A DNA stretch of 64,000 bases from Lachnospiraceae bacterium (GTDB lineage: Bacteria > Bacillota > Clostridia > Lachnospirales > Lachnospiraceae): positions 61,707-125,706 of the forward strand of contig WRBB01000002.1 in NCBI GenBank assembly GCA_009779895.1, given 5' to 3'. Position 1 is the stretch's first letter. Each line of letters begins with the position of its first letter. Shown here piece after piece: positions 8,938 to 18,077 of this stretch. The notes below the pieces were generated by a model that searched no databases, was not told where the DNA came from, and saw only the letters and a list, made by a program, of their open reading frames with translations. Both the position numbers and the translations under genes were made by a program.

Positions 8938-10020
8938 ATGGCAGGTATGCAAGAGTTTAAGTGTCCCTCCTGTGGAGGGGCCATCGAATTTGATAGCTCC
9001 ATTCAAAAGATGAAGTGTCCTTATTGTGATGCGGAGTTTGACATGGCAGCCATTCAAAGCATTGAGCGAGAAATTCAGCAAGAAGAGGCTCAAGGAGAAG
9101 CCCACTGGGATATGGAAGCCGGCGGTGATTGGGCAGAGGGGGAGGCCGATGGTATGGCGATTTACAGTTGCCATTCCTGTGGTGGTGAAATCGTTGGGGA
9201 TGCCACCATGGCAGCCACCAATTGTCCTTACTGTGACAATCCCGTGGTTTTAACCGGCAATCTTTCAGGGGATTTGCGTCCGGATTATGTGATTCCGTTC
9301 AAGCTGGATAAGCAGGCAGCAAAAGAGGGTTTGCTGAAACATTTCAAAGGGAAGCGTTTGTTGCCGAAGATTTTTAAAAATGAAAATCACGTAGATGAAG
9401 TACGGGGGCTTTATGTACCGTTCTGGCTTTTTGACGCAGATGTCAAAGGGCAGATTCATTATCGCGGCACCAAAGTGCGCAGATGGAGCGACAGTCGTTT
9501 TGATTACACAGAAACCAGTCACTTTGATATTTTAAGAGGCGGGCAGGTTGCTTTTGATAAGGTGCCGGTGGATGGTTCGGCAAAGATGCCGGATGAATTG
9601 ATGGAATCCATTGAACCTTACAACTATGAAGATAAGGTGGCTTTTCAAACGGCTTATCTGGCCGGTTTTTTGGCAGATCGATATGACGTGACGGCCGATG
9701 AGAGTTTGCCAAGGGCAAAAGTCAGGGTAAAGAGTTCCACGGAGCAAGCCTTTGGAGATACCGTGCGTGGTTATGCCACAGTTGTGCCAAAGAGTACCAA
9801 TTTGACGTTAAATCAAGGCACGGTGCGTTATGCCTTGTTGCCTGTGTGGATTCTAAATACCACCTGGCGCAACAAAAAATATCTCTTTGCGATGAATGGG
9901 CAAACGGGTAAATTTGTTGGTGATTTACCCATGGATTGGGGTGCTTTTTGGCGTTACTGGGCTATTTTTATGGGGATTTTTTCAATTGTTGGTTTTGCCA
10001 TTGTTTGGTTTATATTATAG
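8938..10020 (+). CDS. Zinc-ribbon (TFIIB-type) membrane protein, YdjG-like
   Basis: A 360-residue protein with two CxxC...CxxC zinc ribbons at the N-terminus (FKCPSCGGAIEF ... MKCPYCDAEF, residues 7-33; YSCHSCGGEI ... TNCPYCDNPV, about 78-105), a long soluble middle region with the motif LYVPFWLFDADVKG, and a single membrane helix at the extreme C-terminus (about 335-358). It follows the SPFH gene by 18 bp and precedes the TPM-domain gene by 19 bp. ATG 8938 sits 11 bp after GGAGG, slightly long. Role is inferred: B. subtilis YdjG helps recruit membrane-stress factors. Biochemical activity unknown. Confidence 0.78.
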   Translation: MAGMQEFKCPSCGGAIEFDSSIQKMKCPYCDAEFDMAAIQSIEREIQQEEAQGEAHWDMEAGGDWAEGEADGMAIYSCHSCGGEIVGDATMAATNCPYCDNPVVLTGNLSGDLRPDYVIPFKLDKQAAKEGLLKHFKGKRLLPKIFKNENHVDEVRGLYVPFWLFDADVKGQIHYRGTKVRRWSDSRFDYTETSHFDILRGGQVAFDKVPVDGSAKMPDELMESIEPYNYEDKVAFQTAYLAGFLADRYDVTADESLPRAKVRVKSSTEQAFGDTVRGYATVVPKSTNLTLNQGTVRYALLPVWILNTTWRNKKYLFAMNGQTGKFVGDLPMDWGAFWRYWAIFMGIFSIVGFAIVWFIL

Positions 10021-10039
10021 AAAGGGGAGATGAAAACAA

Positions 10040-10867
10040 ATGACGAAAAAAAATACAATGCGAAAAGCTGTTTTTACAATCTCCTTTTGTTTATGTTTTG
10101 CTTTGCTTTGTACCTTTGCTTTGCCGCTGGCAAGCAAAGCAAAAGCACAGCATCCCCCACGTTTGGTAGATGATGCAGGGGTGCTAGGTGATGCGGAGGC
10201 AAGAGACTTGGTTGCCCAACTGGATGAAGTAAGTTATCGTCTGGCCTTTGATATTGTGATTGTGACAACAGAGGATTTAGGAGGCAGCAATCCCAGAAAT
10301 TTTGCGGATGTGTTTTATGTGAGCCATGGTTATGGCTTTGATTCAGCCCGTGACGGTGTGATTCTGCTCATTAGTTTTGATGGAGACAATGAATGGTATA
10401 TCGTTGCTTCGGGTTTTGGTTATGAAGCGTTTACCGATGCAGGGATTCAATATGCAGGGGACCGTATGGTATCATCTTTGAGTGCCGGGAATTTTTACCA
10501 GGCATTTTCTATCTTTGTGGATGTGACGGAAGATTTTGTCAACCAAGCAAGAGCAGGGACAGCCTTTGTTCCGGGTTCTGCAGCTCGTGCCATTGGCATA
10601 ACGGATATCTTGCTGGCATTGGTCATTGGTGCGGTTCTGGCAACGGTGATTACTCTTGGTATGCGAGGACAGTTGAAATCTGTTCGTAGCAAAACCCAGG
10701 CCAATGATTATATGCGTCCGGGTAGTTTGGAGATTCAGGTTAGCCGGGATACATTTTTGTATCGCAATGTAACACGGCGGGAGCGGCCTCGAAACAACAG
10801 TGGCGGTGGTGGTAGTTTCCGTTCCTCCGGTGGTGGTATGAGCCGTGGTGGCGGCGGAAGATTTTAG
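10040..10867 (+). CDS. TPM-domain (YgcG/YdjH-like) secreted membrane-anchored protein
   Basis: Starts with a basic stretch and a hydrophobic signal/anchor (about residues 9-30), then a TPM domain (PF04536-like; VDDAGVLGDAEARDLV, later FDIVIVTTEDLGG, GVILLISFDGDNEWYIVASG), a transmembrane helix (about 186-207) and a basic tail rich in Gly and Ser (NNSGGGGSF, SSGGGMSRGGGGRF). This Gly-rich end is typical of the family. Third gene of the trio with the SPFH and zinc-ribbon proteins. GGGGAG precedes ATG 10040. TPM proteins have been linked to membrane and photosystem maintenance; here the specific role is unknown. Confidence 0.83.
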   Translation: MTKKNTMRKAVFTISFCLCFALLCTFALPLASKAKAQHPPRLVDDAGVLGDAEARDLVAQLDEVSYRLAFDIVIVTTEDLGGSNPRNFADVFYVSHGYGFDSARDGVILLISFDGDNEWYIVASGFGYEAFTDAGIQYAGDRMVSSLSAGNFYQAFSIFVDVTEDFVNQARAGTAFVPGSAARAIGITDILLALVIGAVLATVITLGMRGQLKSVRSKTQANDYMRPGSLEIQVSRDTFLYRNVTRRERPRNNSGGGGSFRSSGGGMSRGGGGRF

Positions 10868-10873
10868 AATGTT

Positions 10874-11476
10874 ATGAATTATCAAACAGAATTAGAAAAT
10901 GTGTTAAATCAAATAGAGAAACAAACGAAACCAAGTTTGCTCCTACATAGCTGCTGCGCTCCTTGCAGTAGCTATTGTTTGGAGTATTTATCAGCGTATT
11001 TTCAAATAACGGTGTTTTATTACAACCCCAATATCTATCCCGATGCAGAATATGAAAAACGTGCACAGGAGCAGAGGATGTTGCTAGAGAGATTGGATCA
11101 AACGATATCCTTTGTGCAAGGCGATTATGAGAAAGATAGGTTTGCGCAATTGGCAAAAGGGTTAGAGGAAGAAAAAGAGGGGGGTGATCGTTGTTTTGCT
11201 TGTTATCGCTTTCGTTTGAAAAAAACAGCAAGTAAAGCAAAAAAAGAGGGTTTTGATTACTTTGCTACAACGTTGACCATTAGCCCAAAGAAAAATGCGG
11301 CAAAACTTAATGAGATTGGTTTGGCTTTACAAGTTGAATATGGTGTGCAGTGGTTGCCCGCCGACTTTAAGAAAAAAAATGGATACCAACGTGCTTTGGC
11401 GTTGGCAAAGGCGTATGGTTTATATCGGCAGAACTATTGTGGTTGCGCTTTTTCTATGATAAAATTGAAAAGATAA
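10874..11476 (+). CDS. queH: Epoxyqueuosine reductase QueH (DUF208)
   Basis: Cytosolic Fe-S enzyme that performs the last step of queuosine tRNA modification, reducing epoxyqueuosine to queuosine; the non-homologous alternative to QueG. The 200-residue product shows the family's cysteine pattern: HSCCAPCSSYC near the N-terminus (about 26-36), GDRCFACYRFR (about 97-107) and NYCGCAFS at the C-terminus, with the conserved NPNIYPDAEYEKR between. Starts 6 bp after the TPM gene, with a weak ribosome site, so translation may be coupled. Confidence 0.93.
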   Translation: MNYQTELENVLNQIEKQTKPSLLLHSCCAPCSSYCLEYLSAYFQITVFYYNPNIYPDAEYEKRAQEQRMLLERLDQTISFVQGDYEKDRFAQLAKGLEEEKEGGDRCFACYRFRLKKTASKAKKEGFDYFATTLTISPKKNAAKLNEIGLALQVEYGVQWLPADFKKKNGYQRALALAKAYGLYRQNYCGCAFSMIKLKR

Positions 11477-11504
11477 GCAAAAACAAAAATAGGAGAAAAT
11501 TTTG

Positions 11505-12878
11505 ATGGCACAACTTTGGGGAGGTCGTTTCACCAAGGAAACCGACCAATTGGTATATGATTTTAACGCTTCGATTTCTTTTGACAAGCGCCTTTATCGT
11601 CAGGATATAAAAGGCAGTATCGTACATGTAAAGATGCTGACTAAGGTAGGGATATTAACCGCAGATGAGGGTGCAAAGATTGTCAAAGGACTAGAGGGGA
11701 TATGGGCAGACATTGAAAGCGGTAAGTTAAAGATTACCCATGAATACGAAGACATTCATAGTTTTGTGGAAGCCAAGCTGATTGCCGAAATCGGTGACGT
11801 GGGCAAAAAATTGCACACCGGGCGCAGTCGCAACGACCAAGTGGCTTTGGATATGAAACTGTATATTCGTGAAGAAATCCAAACACTGGATGGTTTGTTG
11901 CAGGCATTGTTGCAGGTATTGTTGGATTTGATGAAAGTTCATACGACCAGTTATATGCCGGGTTTTACCCATTTGCAAAAAGCCCAGCCAACCACCTTAG
12001 CCCATCATCTGGGTGCCTATTTTGAAATGTTCAAGCGAGATCGTTCTCGCTTATCCGATACTTACAAGCGGATGGATACCAATCCTCTGGGTTCCGGTGC
12101 TTTTGCCGGTACCACTTATCCGTTGGACAGAGCATATACCACAGAGTTGTTGGAGTTTTCCTCTGTGACTTATAATAGTATGGATGGGGTCTCCGATCGG
12201 GATTATTTGATTGAGCTCTTGTCCAATCTTTCGATTGTTATGATGCATTTAAGCCGTTTTTCTGAAGAAATTATCATTTGGAATTCCAATGAATATCAAT
12301 TTGTAGAGATTGATGATGAGTTTAGTACAGGCAGCAGCATTATGCCCCAGAAAAAAAATCCTGATATTGCCGAATTGGTGCGGGGAAAAACAGGTCGGGT
12401 ATATGGTAGTTTGATGGCCTTGTTAACCACGATGAAAGGTTTGCCTTTGGCCTACAACAAAGACATGCAAGAGGATAAAGAGCCGGTGTTTGATGCTTTG
12501 GATAATGTCAAGTTATGTCTGCATTTATTTACAGGTATGGTAGCGACTATAAAGTTTCGGCAAGATAAGATGGAAGCCAGTGCAAAAAATGGTTTCACCA
12601 ATGCCACCGATGCGGCGGATTATTTGGTCAATCGTGGTGTGCCTTTTCGGGATGCTCATGGCATCATTGGTCGTTTGGTATTGTATTGTATTGAGCAGGG
12701 CAAAAGCATAGATGATTTGACTTTGGCAGAGTTTCAAGAGATTTCTCCTGTTTTTGCAGAAGATATTTATCAGGCGGTGTGTTTGGAAACTTGTGTAAAT
12801 ATGCGCAATACTCTTGGGGCACCCGGTCAAGTGTCTATGAAAAAAGTGATAGAGAGATATGAGGAGGAGTTAAAGTAA
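11505..12878 (+). CDS. argH: Argininosuccinate lyase
   Basis: Final step of arginine synthesis: argininosuccinate to arginine and fumarate. 457 residues with MAQLWGGRF at the start, HTGRSRNDQVA (about 109-119) and the fumarase/ASL superfamily signature GSSIMPQKKNPD (about 277-288, containing the catalytic Ser loop). ATG 11505 is preferred over an in-frame TTG at 11502 because AGGAG lies 9 bp upstream of it. First gene of a run argH-asd-leuC-leuD-thrC with short gaps. argG is not in the window. Confidence 0.97.
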   Translation: MAQLWGGRFTKETDQLVYDFNASISFDKRLYRQDIKGSIVHVKMLTKVGILTADEGAKIVKGLEGIWADIESGKLKITHEYEDIHSFVEAKLIAEIGDVGKKLHTGRSRNDQVALDMKLYIREEIQTLDGLLQALLQVLLDLMKVHTTSYMPGFTHLQKAQPTTLAHHLGAYFEMFKRDRSRLSDTYKRMDTNPLGSGAFAGTTYPLDRAYTTELLEFSSVTYNSMDGVSDRDYLIELLSNLSIVMMHLSRFSEEIIIWNSNEYQFVEIDDEFSTGSSIMPQKKNPDIAELVRGKTGRVYGSLMALLTTMKGLPLAYNKDMQEDKEPVFDALDNVKLCLHLFTGMVATIKFRQDKMEASAKNGFTNATDAADYLVNRGVPFRDAHGIIGRLVLYCIEQGKSIDDLTLAEFQEISPVFAEDIYQAVCLETCVNMRNTLGAPGQVSMKKVIERYEEELK

Positions 12879-12879
12879 G

Positions 12880-13959
12880 ATGAATCAAAAATTAAAAGTG
12901 GGTATTTTGGGTGCAACCGGTACGGTGGGACAGCGTTTTATTTCCCTTTTGGACAATCATCCTTGGTATCAAGTGGTTACGGTGGCCGCCAGTCCTCGTT
13001 CTGCCGGAAAAACTTATTTAGAAGCGGTGGGAGAACGTTGGAAAATGGATATGGCCATCCCTGAGAATATCAAAGATTTGAAAGTGCTTCATGTAAATGA
13101 AGTGGAAACAGTAGCAGCAACCGTAGATTTTGTGTTTAGTGCGATGGATATGCCAAAAGCGGAAATCAAGGCATTGGAAGAGGCATATGCCAAGGCGGAA
13201 GTGCCGGTGGTTTCCAACAATAGTGCTCATCGTTGGACCCCTGATGTTCCTATGGTAATTCCGGAGGTAAACGGGGCGCATTTTGCGGTGATTAAAGACC
13301 AAAGAAAACGTTTGGGTACCCAAAAAGGTTTTATTGTGGTGAAATCTAATTGTTCGATTCAAAGTTACGCACCCTGCTTGGCTGCTTGGGCAGAGTTTGA
13401 GCCGGAAGAAGTGGTGGTGACCACCTACCAAGCGATTTCCGGAGCCGGTAAAACCTTTGCGGAGTGGCCGGAGATGGTGGGCAATATCATTCCCTTTATT
13501 GGTGGAGAAGAGGAAAAAAGTGAGCAGGAGCCTTTGCGGATTTTAGGGCGGGTAGAAAATGGTGCAATCAAGCCGGCGACCTTTCCTAAAATTACTTGTC
13601 AATGTGTACGCATCCCGGTCTTGAACGGACACAGTGCTGCTGTATTCATTCGTTTGAAACAAAAAGCGACAAAAGAACAGTTGATTGAAAAACTGATAGA
13701 TTTCAAAGGCTTACCCCAAGAGGAAGCACTACCTAGCGCACCAAAGCAATTGATACAATATTTAGAAGAAGATGATCGCCCGCAGGTTACCTTAGATGTG
13801 GATTATGAGCATGGCATGGGTATTTCCGTGGGTCGTTTGCGGGAAGATTCGATGTATGATTTTAAATTCATTGGTTTGTCTCACAATACCATTCGGGGCG
13901 CAGCCGGTGGGGCTATTTTGTGTGCGGAAGCCTTGACGGCAAAGGGATATATCAGGTAG
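12880..13959 (+). CDS. asd: Aspartate-semialdehyde dehydrogenase
   Basis: Reduces aspartyl phosphate to aspartate semialdehyde, the branch point for threonine, methionine and lysine. NADP-binding loop GILGATGTVGQR at residues 8-19; catalytic Cys158 in KSNCSIQSY; later GHSAAVFIRLK. The sequence is of the archaeal/yeast-like ASADH subgroup rather than the E. coli type, as judged from the N-terminal and active-site context (SNNSAHRW before the active Cys). Starts 1 bp after argH's stop codon, with AGGAGG upstream, so it is co-translated with argH. Confidence 0.95.
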   Translation: MNQKLKVGILGATGTVGQRFISLLDNHPWYQVVTVAASPRSAGKTYLEAVGERWKMDMAIPENIKDLKVLHVNEVETVAATVDFVFSAMDMPKAEIKALEEAYAKAEVPVVSNNSAHRWTPDVPMVIPEVNGAHFAVIKDQRKRLGTQKGFIVVKSNCSIQSYAPCLAAWAEFEPEEVVVTTYQAISGAGKTFAEWPEMVGNIIPFIGGEEEKSEQEPLRILGRVENGAIKPATFPKITCQCVRIPVLNGHSAAVFIRLKQKATKEQLIEKLIDFKGLPQEEALPSAPKQLIQYLEEDDRPQVTLDVDYEHGMGISVGRLREDSMYDFKFIGLSHNTIRGAAGGAILCAEALTAKGYIR

Positions 13960-13983
13960 GTATGTTAGGAGGATTTTGATAGT

Positions 13984-15282
13984 ATGGGAATGACAATGAC
14001 GCAGAAAATTCTGGCAGCCGGTGCCGGATTGGATAAAGTCGAACCGGGTCAATTAATCGAAGCGAAATTGGATGTGGTCATGGCAAATGATATTACCGGG
14101 CCTATGGCACTGCCGATTTTTCGGCAGATGGCAGACCGGGTTTTTGACAAGGATAAGGTTGTGTTGGTACCGGATCATTTTACCCCCAGCAAGGATATTA
14201 AGTCTGCGGAAAATGCCAGAGCAATCCGGATATTTTCCAAAGAGCAGGATTTAACATGGGTGTTTGAGCAGGGAAAATCAGGGGTTGAGCATACGATTTT
14301 GCCGGACAATGGTATTGTAGCACCGGGGGAATGTATTGTAGGTGCGGATTCTCATACCTGTACTTATGGTGCGTTGGGTGCTTTTTCTACAGGGGTAGGT
14401 ACCACGGATATTGCGACAGCGATGGCAACGGGAGAGTTGTGGTTTAAAGTGCCTTCGGCCATTCAATTTGTTTTGACAGGTAAGCCGAGTCAATATGTGA
14501 GTGGTAAAGACATTATTTTACATATCATTGGAAAAATAGGGGTAGACGGTGCTTTGTATCAATCCATGGAGTTTGTTGGTGATGGTCTTTGTTATTTGAC
14601 CATGGATGATCGTTTTACCATGGCAAATATGGCCATAGAGGCAGGGGCAAAAAATGGTATTTTCCCTGTGGATGCAGTGACAAAAGCCTATTTACGAACC
14701 TTTACGAAGAAACCTTATCGGGTGTTTACAGCGGATGCAGATGCCGTCTATGATGCGGTGATTGTGATAGATTTAAGGGAAGTGCGCCCGACGGTTGCAT
14801 TTCCTCATTTGCCGGGCAATGCAAAAACCATAGATGAAATTGAAGTGATGGAGCCGATTCAGATTGATCAAGTTGTCCTTGGTTCTTGTACCAACGGACG
14901 TATGGCGGATTTTAGGAGGGCGGCGGCTATTTTGAAAGACCGGACGGTGCATCCGGATGTGCGGGTGATGGTTGTGCCGGCAAGCCAGCGGATTTATAAA
15001 AAATGTATGACGGAGGGTTTGTTAGAGATTTTTATTGATGCCGGTTGTGCGGTAAATACCCCAAGTTGTGGTCCGTGTATGGGTGGCCATATGGGGGTGT
15101 TGGCAGCAGGAGAAAAATGTGTTTCCACCACCAATCGCAATTTTGTCGGCCGGATGGGTCACATTGATTCATTGATTTATCTGGCTTCGCCGGAAGTAGC
15201 GGCAGCGAGTGCCATCAAAGGTTATATTGCCAACCCGGAGAAAATAGAAAAAAGTAAATCATCAAAGGCAGGTGAAAAATAG
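13984..15282 (+). CDS. leuC: 3-isopropylmalate dehydratase large subunit
   Basis: Aconitase-family [4Fe-4S] subunit that isomerises 2- to 3-isopropylmalate in leucine synthesis. The 432-residue protein is the shorter, archaeal/HacA-type LeuC. Cluster cysteines in [18 protein letters not shown] and [13 protein letters not shown] are all visible. AGGAGG sits 10 bp upstream of ATG 13984. leuD starts directly after the stop codon, as expected for the two-subunit enzyme. Homologous enzymes can act on methylmalate-type substrates; leuA/leuB are not in the window to decide. Confidence 0.94.
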   Translation: MGMTMTQKILAAGAGLDKVEPGQLIEAKLDVVMANDITGPMALPIFRQMADRVFDKDKVVLVPDHFTPSKDIKSAENARAIRIFSKEQDLTWVFEQGKSGVEHTILPDNGIVAPGECIVGADSHTCTYGALGAFSTGVGTTDIATAMATGELWFKVPSAIQFVLTGKPSQYVSGKDIILHIIGKIGVDGALYQSMEFVGDGLCYLTMDDRFTMANMAIEAGAKNGIFPVDAVTKAYLRTFTKKPYRVFTADADAVYDAVIVIDLREVRPTVAFPHLPGNAKTIDEIEVMEPIQIDQVVLGSCTNGRMADFRRAAAILKDRTVHPDVRVMVVPASQRIYKKCMTEGLLEIFIDAGCAVNTPSCGPCMGGHMGVLAAGEKCVSTTNRNFVGRMGHIDSLIYLASPEVAAASAIKGYIANPEKIEKSKSSKAGEK

Positions 15283-15783
15283 ATGAAAGTGTTTGGACAG
15301 GTCTTTCAATATGGTGACAATGTAGATACAGACGTGATTATTCCGGCCCGTTATTTAAATTCCTTTGACGGAAAAGAATTGGCCAAGCATGCAATGGTAG
15401 ATATTGATCCTACCTTTGCAAGTAAGGTACAGCCGGGCGATATGATTGTGGCCGGGCGCAACTTTGGTTGTGGTTCTTCTCGTGAGCATGCTCCGCTGTG
15501 TTTAAAAGAAGCAGGGATTAGTTGTATTGTAGCGGAAACATTTGCACGGATTTTTTATCGTAATGCCATCAATATTGGTTTGCCAATTATGGAATGCCCT
15601 CAGGCTGCCAAAGAGATTACGCCGGGAGACAAGATAGAGATAGACTTTGACTCAGGAAAAATATACAATCGGAGCAAGGGTGCAGAGTATGAGGGGCAAC
15701 CCTTTCCGGAGTTTATGCAAAAATTGATTGCAGCCGGGGGTTTGGTAAATTATACAAATCAAAAATTAAAAGGGCATAAGTAG
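15283..15783 (+). CDS. leuD: 3-isopropylmalate dehydratase small subunit
   Basis: Swivel-domain partner of LeuC. 166 residues, the short form that goes with HacA-type large subunits. Shows the start motif [15 protein letters not shown] and the substrate loop [13 protein letters not shown]. Its ATG at 15283 abuts the leuC stop (0 bp), indicating translational coupling. thrC follows 11 bp later. Confidence 0.95.
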   Translation: MKVFGQVFQYGDNVDTDVIIPARYLNSFDGKELAKHAMVDIDPTFASKVQPGDMIVAGRNFGCGSSREHAPLCLKEAGISCIVAETFARIFYRNAINIGLPIMECPQAAKEITPGDKIEIDFDSGKIYNRSKGAEYEGQPFPEFMQKLIAAGGLVNYTNQKLKGHK

Positions 15784-15794
15784 GAGAATATAAG

Positions 15795-17288
15795 ATGGCA
15801 TTATTTTATAAAAGTACAAGAAGTGACGGGTATACAGTGCGCGCATCAGAGGCGATTTTAAAGGGTTTGTCTGAGGATGGTGGTTTATTTGTGCCAACGG
15901 AAATACCTCGGTTAAAATCAACCATGGAAGAATTGGTGGGTTGCACGTATCAAGAGGTTGCCCTTGAAGTGTTGCAAGCCTTTTTGACAGACTATACAGA
16001 GGAAGAGCTTCAAAGTTGTATTCGCAAAGCCTATGATGAAAAGTTTGATGATCCGTATATCGCACCCTTGGTGAAAGTAGGAGATGTGTATTTTTTGGAG
16101 TTGTTTCATGGTGCGACCATAGCGTTTAAAGATATGGCATTATCGATTTTGCCTCATTTGATGACAATAGCAGCCCGTAAAAACAATGTAAAAAATGAAA
16201 TTGTGATTCTAACGGCCACTTCGGGAGATACGGGAAAAGCTGCATTGGCAGGTTTTGCGGATGTACCCGGCACCCGTATTATTGTTTTTTACCCCAAAGG
16301 TGGGGTGAGCAAGATCCAAGAATTGCAAATGACAACGCAAAAGGGTAACAATACCAATGTGGTAGCCATAGAGGGAAATTTTGATGATGCACAAAGTGGT
16401 GTAAAGGCAATTTTTGAAGAGAAAGGGTTGAAGAAAGAAATGCTGGCAAAGGGCATGCAATTTTCTTCTGCCAACTCCATTAACATCGGCCGCTTGGTTC
16501 CGCAAGTGGTTTATTATGTTTATGCCTATGCAAAATTATTGGAGCATGGCGAAATTGCAAAGGACGCATTGTTGAACATAACCGTACCCACAGGTAATTT
16601 TGGCAATATTTTGGCGGCTTATTATGCCAAAGAAATGGGCGTGCCCATTGGGAAATTAATCTGTGCTTCCAATGAAAATAAAGTGTTGTTTGATTTTTTC
16701 CGGACAGGTACTTATGACAAAAACCGTGATTTTATTTTAACAGCATCCCCCTCTATGGATATTTTGATTTCCAGTAATTTGGAGCGTTTGATTTATACCA
16801 TTGCTGGTCAGGATGCCGAGGTAAATGCTCGCTTGATGGCAGAGTTGAAAGAGAAAGGGAAGTATGAGATTACGGTTGAGATGAAAAAGAATTTAGGTGA
16901 CTTTTTAGGGGGATATGCCGGTGAAAGGGAAACCTTTGAAATGATTCGAAAGACTTATGAGCAGACCGGATATGTGATGGATACCCATACTGCCGTGGCG
17001 GCATCTGTAAGCGAGGTTTATCGGCAAAAAGCAGAAGAAAATCGACCGATGCTCATTGCTTCTACAGCCAGTCCTTATAAGTTTGTTGGTAACGTGATGG
17101 CTGCCATTGATAAAAAGTATAGTGATGTGGACGAAATGGACTTGATTCAGCCTTTTAAAGCACTTTCTCATGTGGAAATACCGGCGGCGGTGGAAGAGGC
17201 TTTGTTGGGTCAAGTACTCCATACAAAAGTATGTAAGGTGCCGGAGATGATAAATGTTGTAAAAGAGATTTTAGAAAAGGAGCAATAA
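15795..17288 (+). CDS. thrC: Threonine synthase
   Basis: PLP enzyme converting O-phosphohomoserine to threonine. 497 residues, the long (E. coli/yeast-like) type. N-terminal YKSTRSDGYTV, PLP lysine in GATIAFKDMALS (about 108-119), LTATSGDTGKAALAG phosphate/substrate loop, and SSANSINIGRLVPQ in the PLP-binding half. GGAG precedes ATG 15795. It sits with asd here, whereas hom and the homoserine-kinase candidate apgM are about 8 kb away. Confidence 0.96.
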   Translation: MALFYKSTRSDGYTVRASEAILKGLSEDGGLFVPTEIPRLKSTMEELVGCTYQEVALEVLQAFLTDYTEEELQSCIRKAYDEKFDDPYIAPLVKVGDVYFLELFHGATIAFKDMALSILPHLMTIAARKNNVKNEIVILTATSGDTGKAALAGFADVPGTRIIVFYPKGGVSKIQELQMTTQKGNNTNVVAIEGNFDDAQSGVKAIFEEKGLKKEMLAKGMQFSSANSINIGRLVPQVVYYVYAYAKLLEHGEIAKDALLNITVPTGNFGNILAAYYAKEMGVPIGKLICASNENKVLFDFFRTGTYDKNRDFILTASPSMDILISSNLERLIYTIAGQDAEVNARLMAELKEKGKYEITVEMKKNLGDFLGGYAGERETFEMIRKTYEQTGYVMDTHTAVAASVSEVYRQKAEENRPMLIASTASPYKFVGNVMAAIDKKYSDVDEMDLIQPFKALSHVEIPAAVEEALLGQVLHTKVCKVPEMINVVKEILEKEQ

Positions 17289-17289
17289 A

Positions 17290-17646
17290 ATGGATGGTAT
17301 ATTTGGTCTTCTCAGTGTGGTGATTTTAGGGAGTGGAATTTATTGTTTATATGCTTGGTACAATACCAGACAAACCGGCACAATCAACGAAACACTGCTC
17401 TTAGGAAAAGCCTTTGAGGTCAAGAAATGCAAGGATACATTTGTTTTTATTCGAAAGTCTCAGCCTGCAGTTCTTATCCTAGGTATTACTGCCGTTGTTT
17501 ATGGCGGTTTGGACGTGTTGGGCACCTTTGTATTACCGGAAGATGCCCTTTTAGGATTGATACGCATCATTGGAATGTTTATATTTTTGGTTGTTTTAGT
17601 AGGGTTTATGGTGTATACCTCGAAGCTTAGAAAAGATTTTTTCTAA
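17290..17646 (+). CDS. Small hypothetical membrane protein
   Basis: 118 residues, not recognised. Three hydrophobic stretches suggest membrane helices (about 4-23, 60-80 and 86-108), with a short soluble loop between the first and second containing KKCKDTFVF. It begins 1 bp after the thrC stop with AAAAGGAG overlapping the end of thrC, so it is the last cistron of the amino-acid operon. No clear terminator separates it from the following 6S-like RNA, which has its own promoter. Confidence 0.7.
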   Translation: MDGIFGLLSVVILGSGIYCLYAWYNTRQTGTINETLLLGKAFEVKKCKDTFVFIRKSQPAVLILGITAVVYGGLDVLGTFVLPEDALLGLIRIIGMFIFLVVLVGFMVYTSKLRKDFF

Positions 17647-17662
17647 TCAATGGGAGTAATAG

Positions 17663-17691
17663 TTGTAATATTGTGTAAAATCGGGTATAAT
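17663..17691 (+). promoter_or_regulatory. Sigma-A promoter of the 6S-like RNA
   Basis: TTGTAA (17663-17668), 17-bp spacer, TATAAT (17686-17691). Transcription would start near 17698, just before the predicted closing stem of the RNA. Confidence 0.75.
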
Positions 17692-17697
17692 ATGGAC

Positions 17698-17940
17698 AAG
17701 AGAAGAGAATATTTGTCAACCTGAAATGTTCGGCAATCCTGTCATTTTGAACCTACATTTTTTTTCATGGGACTCTTAATAGTCTGTACTATGTCAAGCC
17801 GTCATTGTGTAGCGGAAGACAGAAAAGCAGTATGCGGAGACCCACCTAGCAATCGCTAGGAGTCAAAATACAGAATCGGCATTTTGGGGGAATCGCAAAT
17901 AATATGAGGCAGTTGCTTGTGTGGCAACTGCCTTATTTTT
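17698..17940 (+). ncRNA. ssrS: 6S RNA (SsrS/BsrA-type) candidate
   Basis: A gene-free stretch with its own sigma-A promoter and a strong terminator. The ends pair over a long distance: TATTTG (17710-17715) with CAAATA (17896-17901), and CCTGAAATGT (17720-17729) with the GCATTTTGGGG segment around 17879-17889, leaving a large central bubble. It carries TGAACCTACAT at about 17757 and an inner hairpin CCTAGC/GCTAGG (17845-17860). Long closing stem, open centre and a GAACCTAC-like element are the known pattern of bacterial 6S RNA, which binds the housekeeping RNA polymerase holoenzyme. Identification is by pattern and memory of the family, not by a covariance search. The mature 3' end may lie near 17901, before the terminator. 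Confidence 0.72.
17906..17940 (+). terminator. Rho-independent terminator of the 6S-like RNA
   Basis: GGCAGTTGC (17908-17916), 7-nt loop, GCAACTGCC (17924-17932), then TTATTTTT. Perfect 9-bp stem. Confidence 0.9.
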
Positions 17941-18004
17941 ACGTTATTAGGAAATTGAAAAAACTGAAAAGTTGAACATAAATTTTCCCTACACCAAATA
18001 GAAC

Positions 18005-18038
18005 GAGCAGGGTGGATGCTGCCTCATCTACCCTGCTC
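18005..18038 (-). terminator. Terminator hairpin after the PTS EIICB gene
   Basis: 14-bp stem: GAGCAGGGTGGATG (18005-18018) with CATCTACCCTGCTC (18025-18038), one G-U pair, 6-nt loop. On the minus strand it lies 39 bp after the nagE stop and is followed by GTTCTATTTGG, a modest T-rich stretch. Confidence 0.75.
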
Positions 18039-18077
18039 ACAAAGCGGTGTGTTTCGATTTGGTTTTTGAGGTGATTG

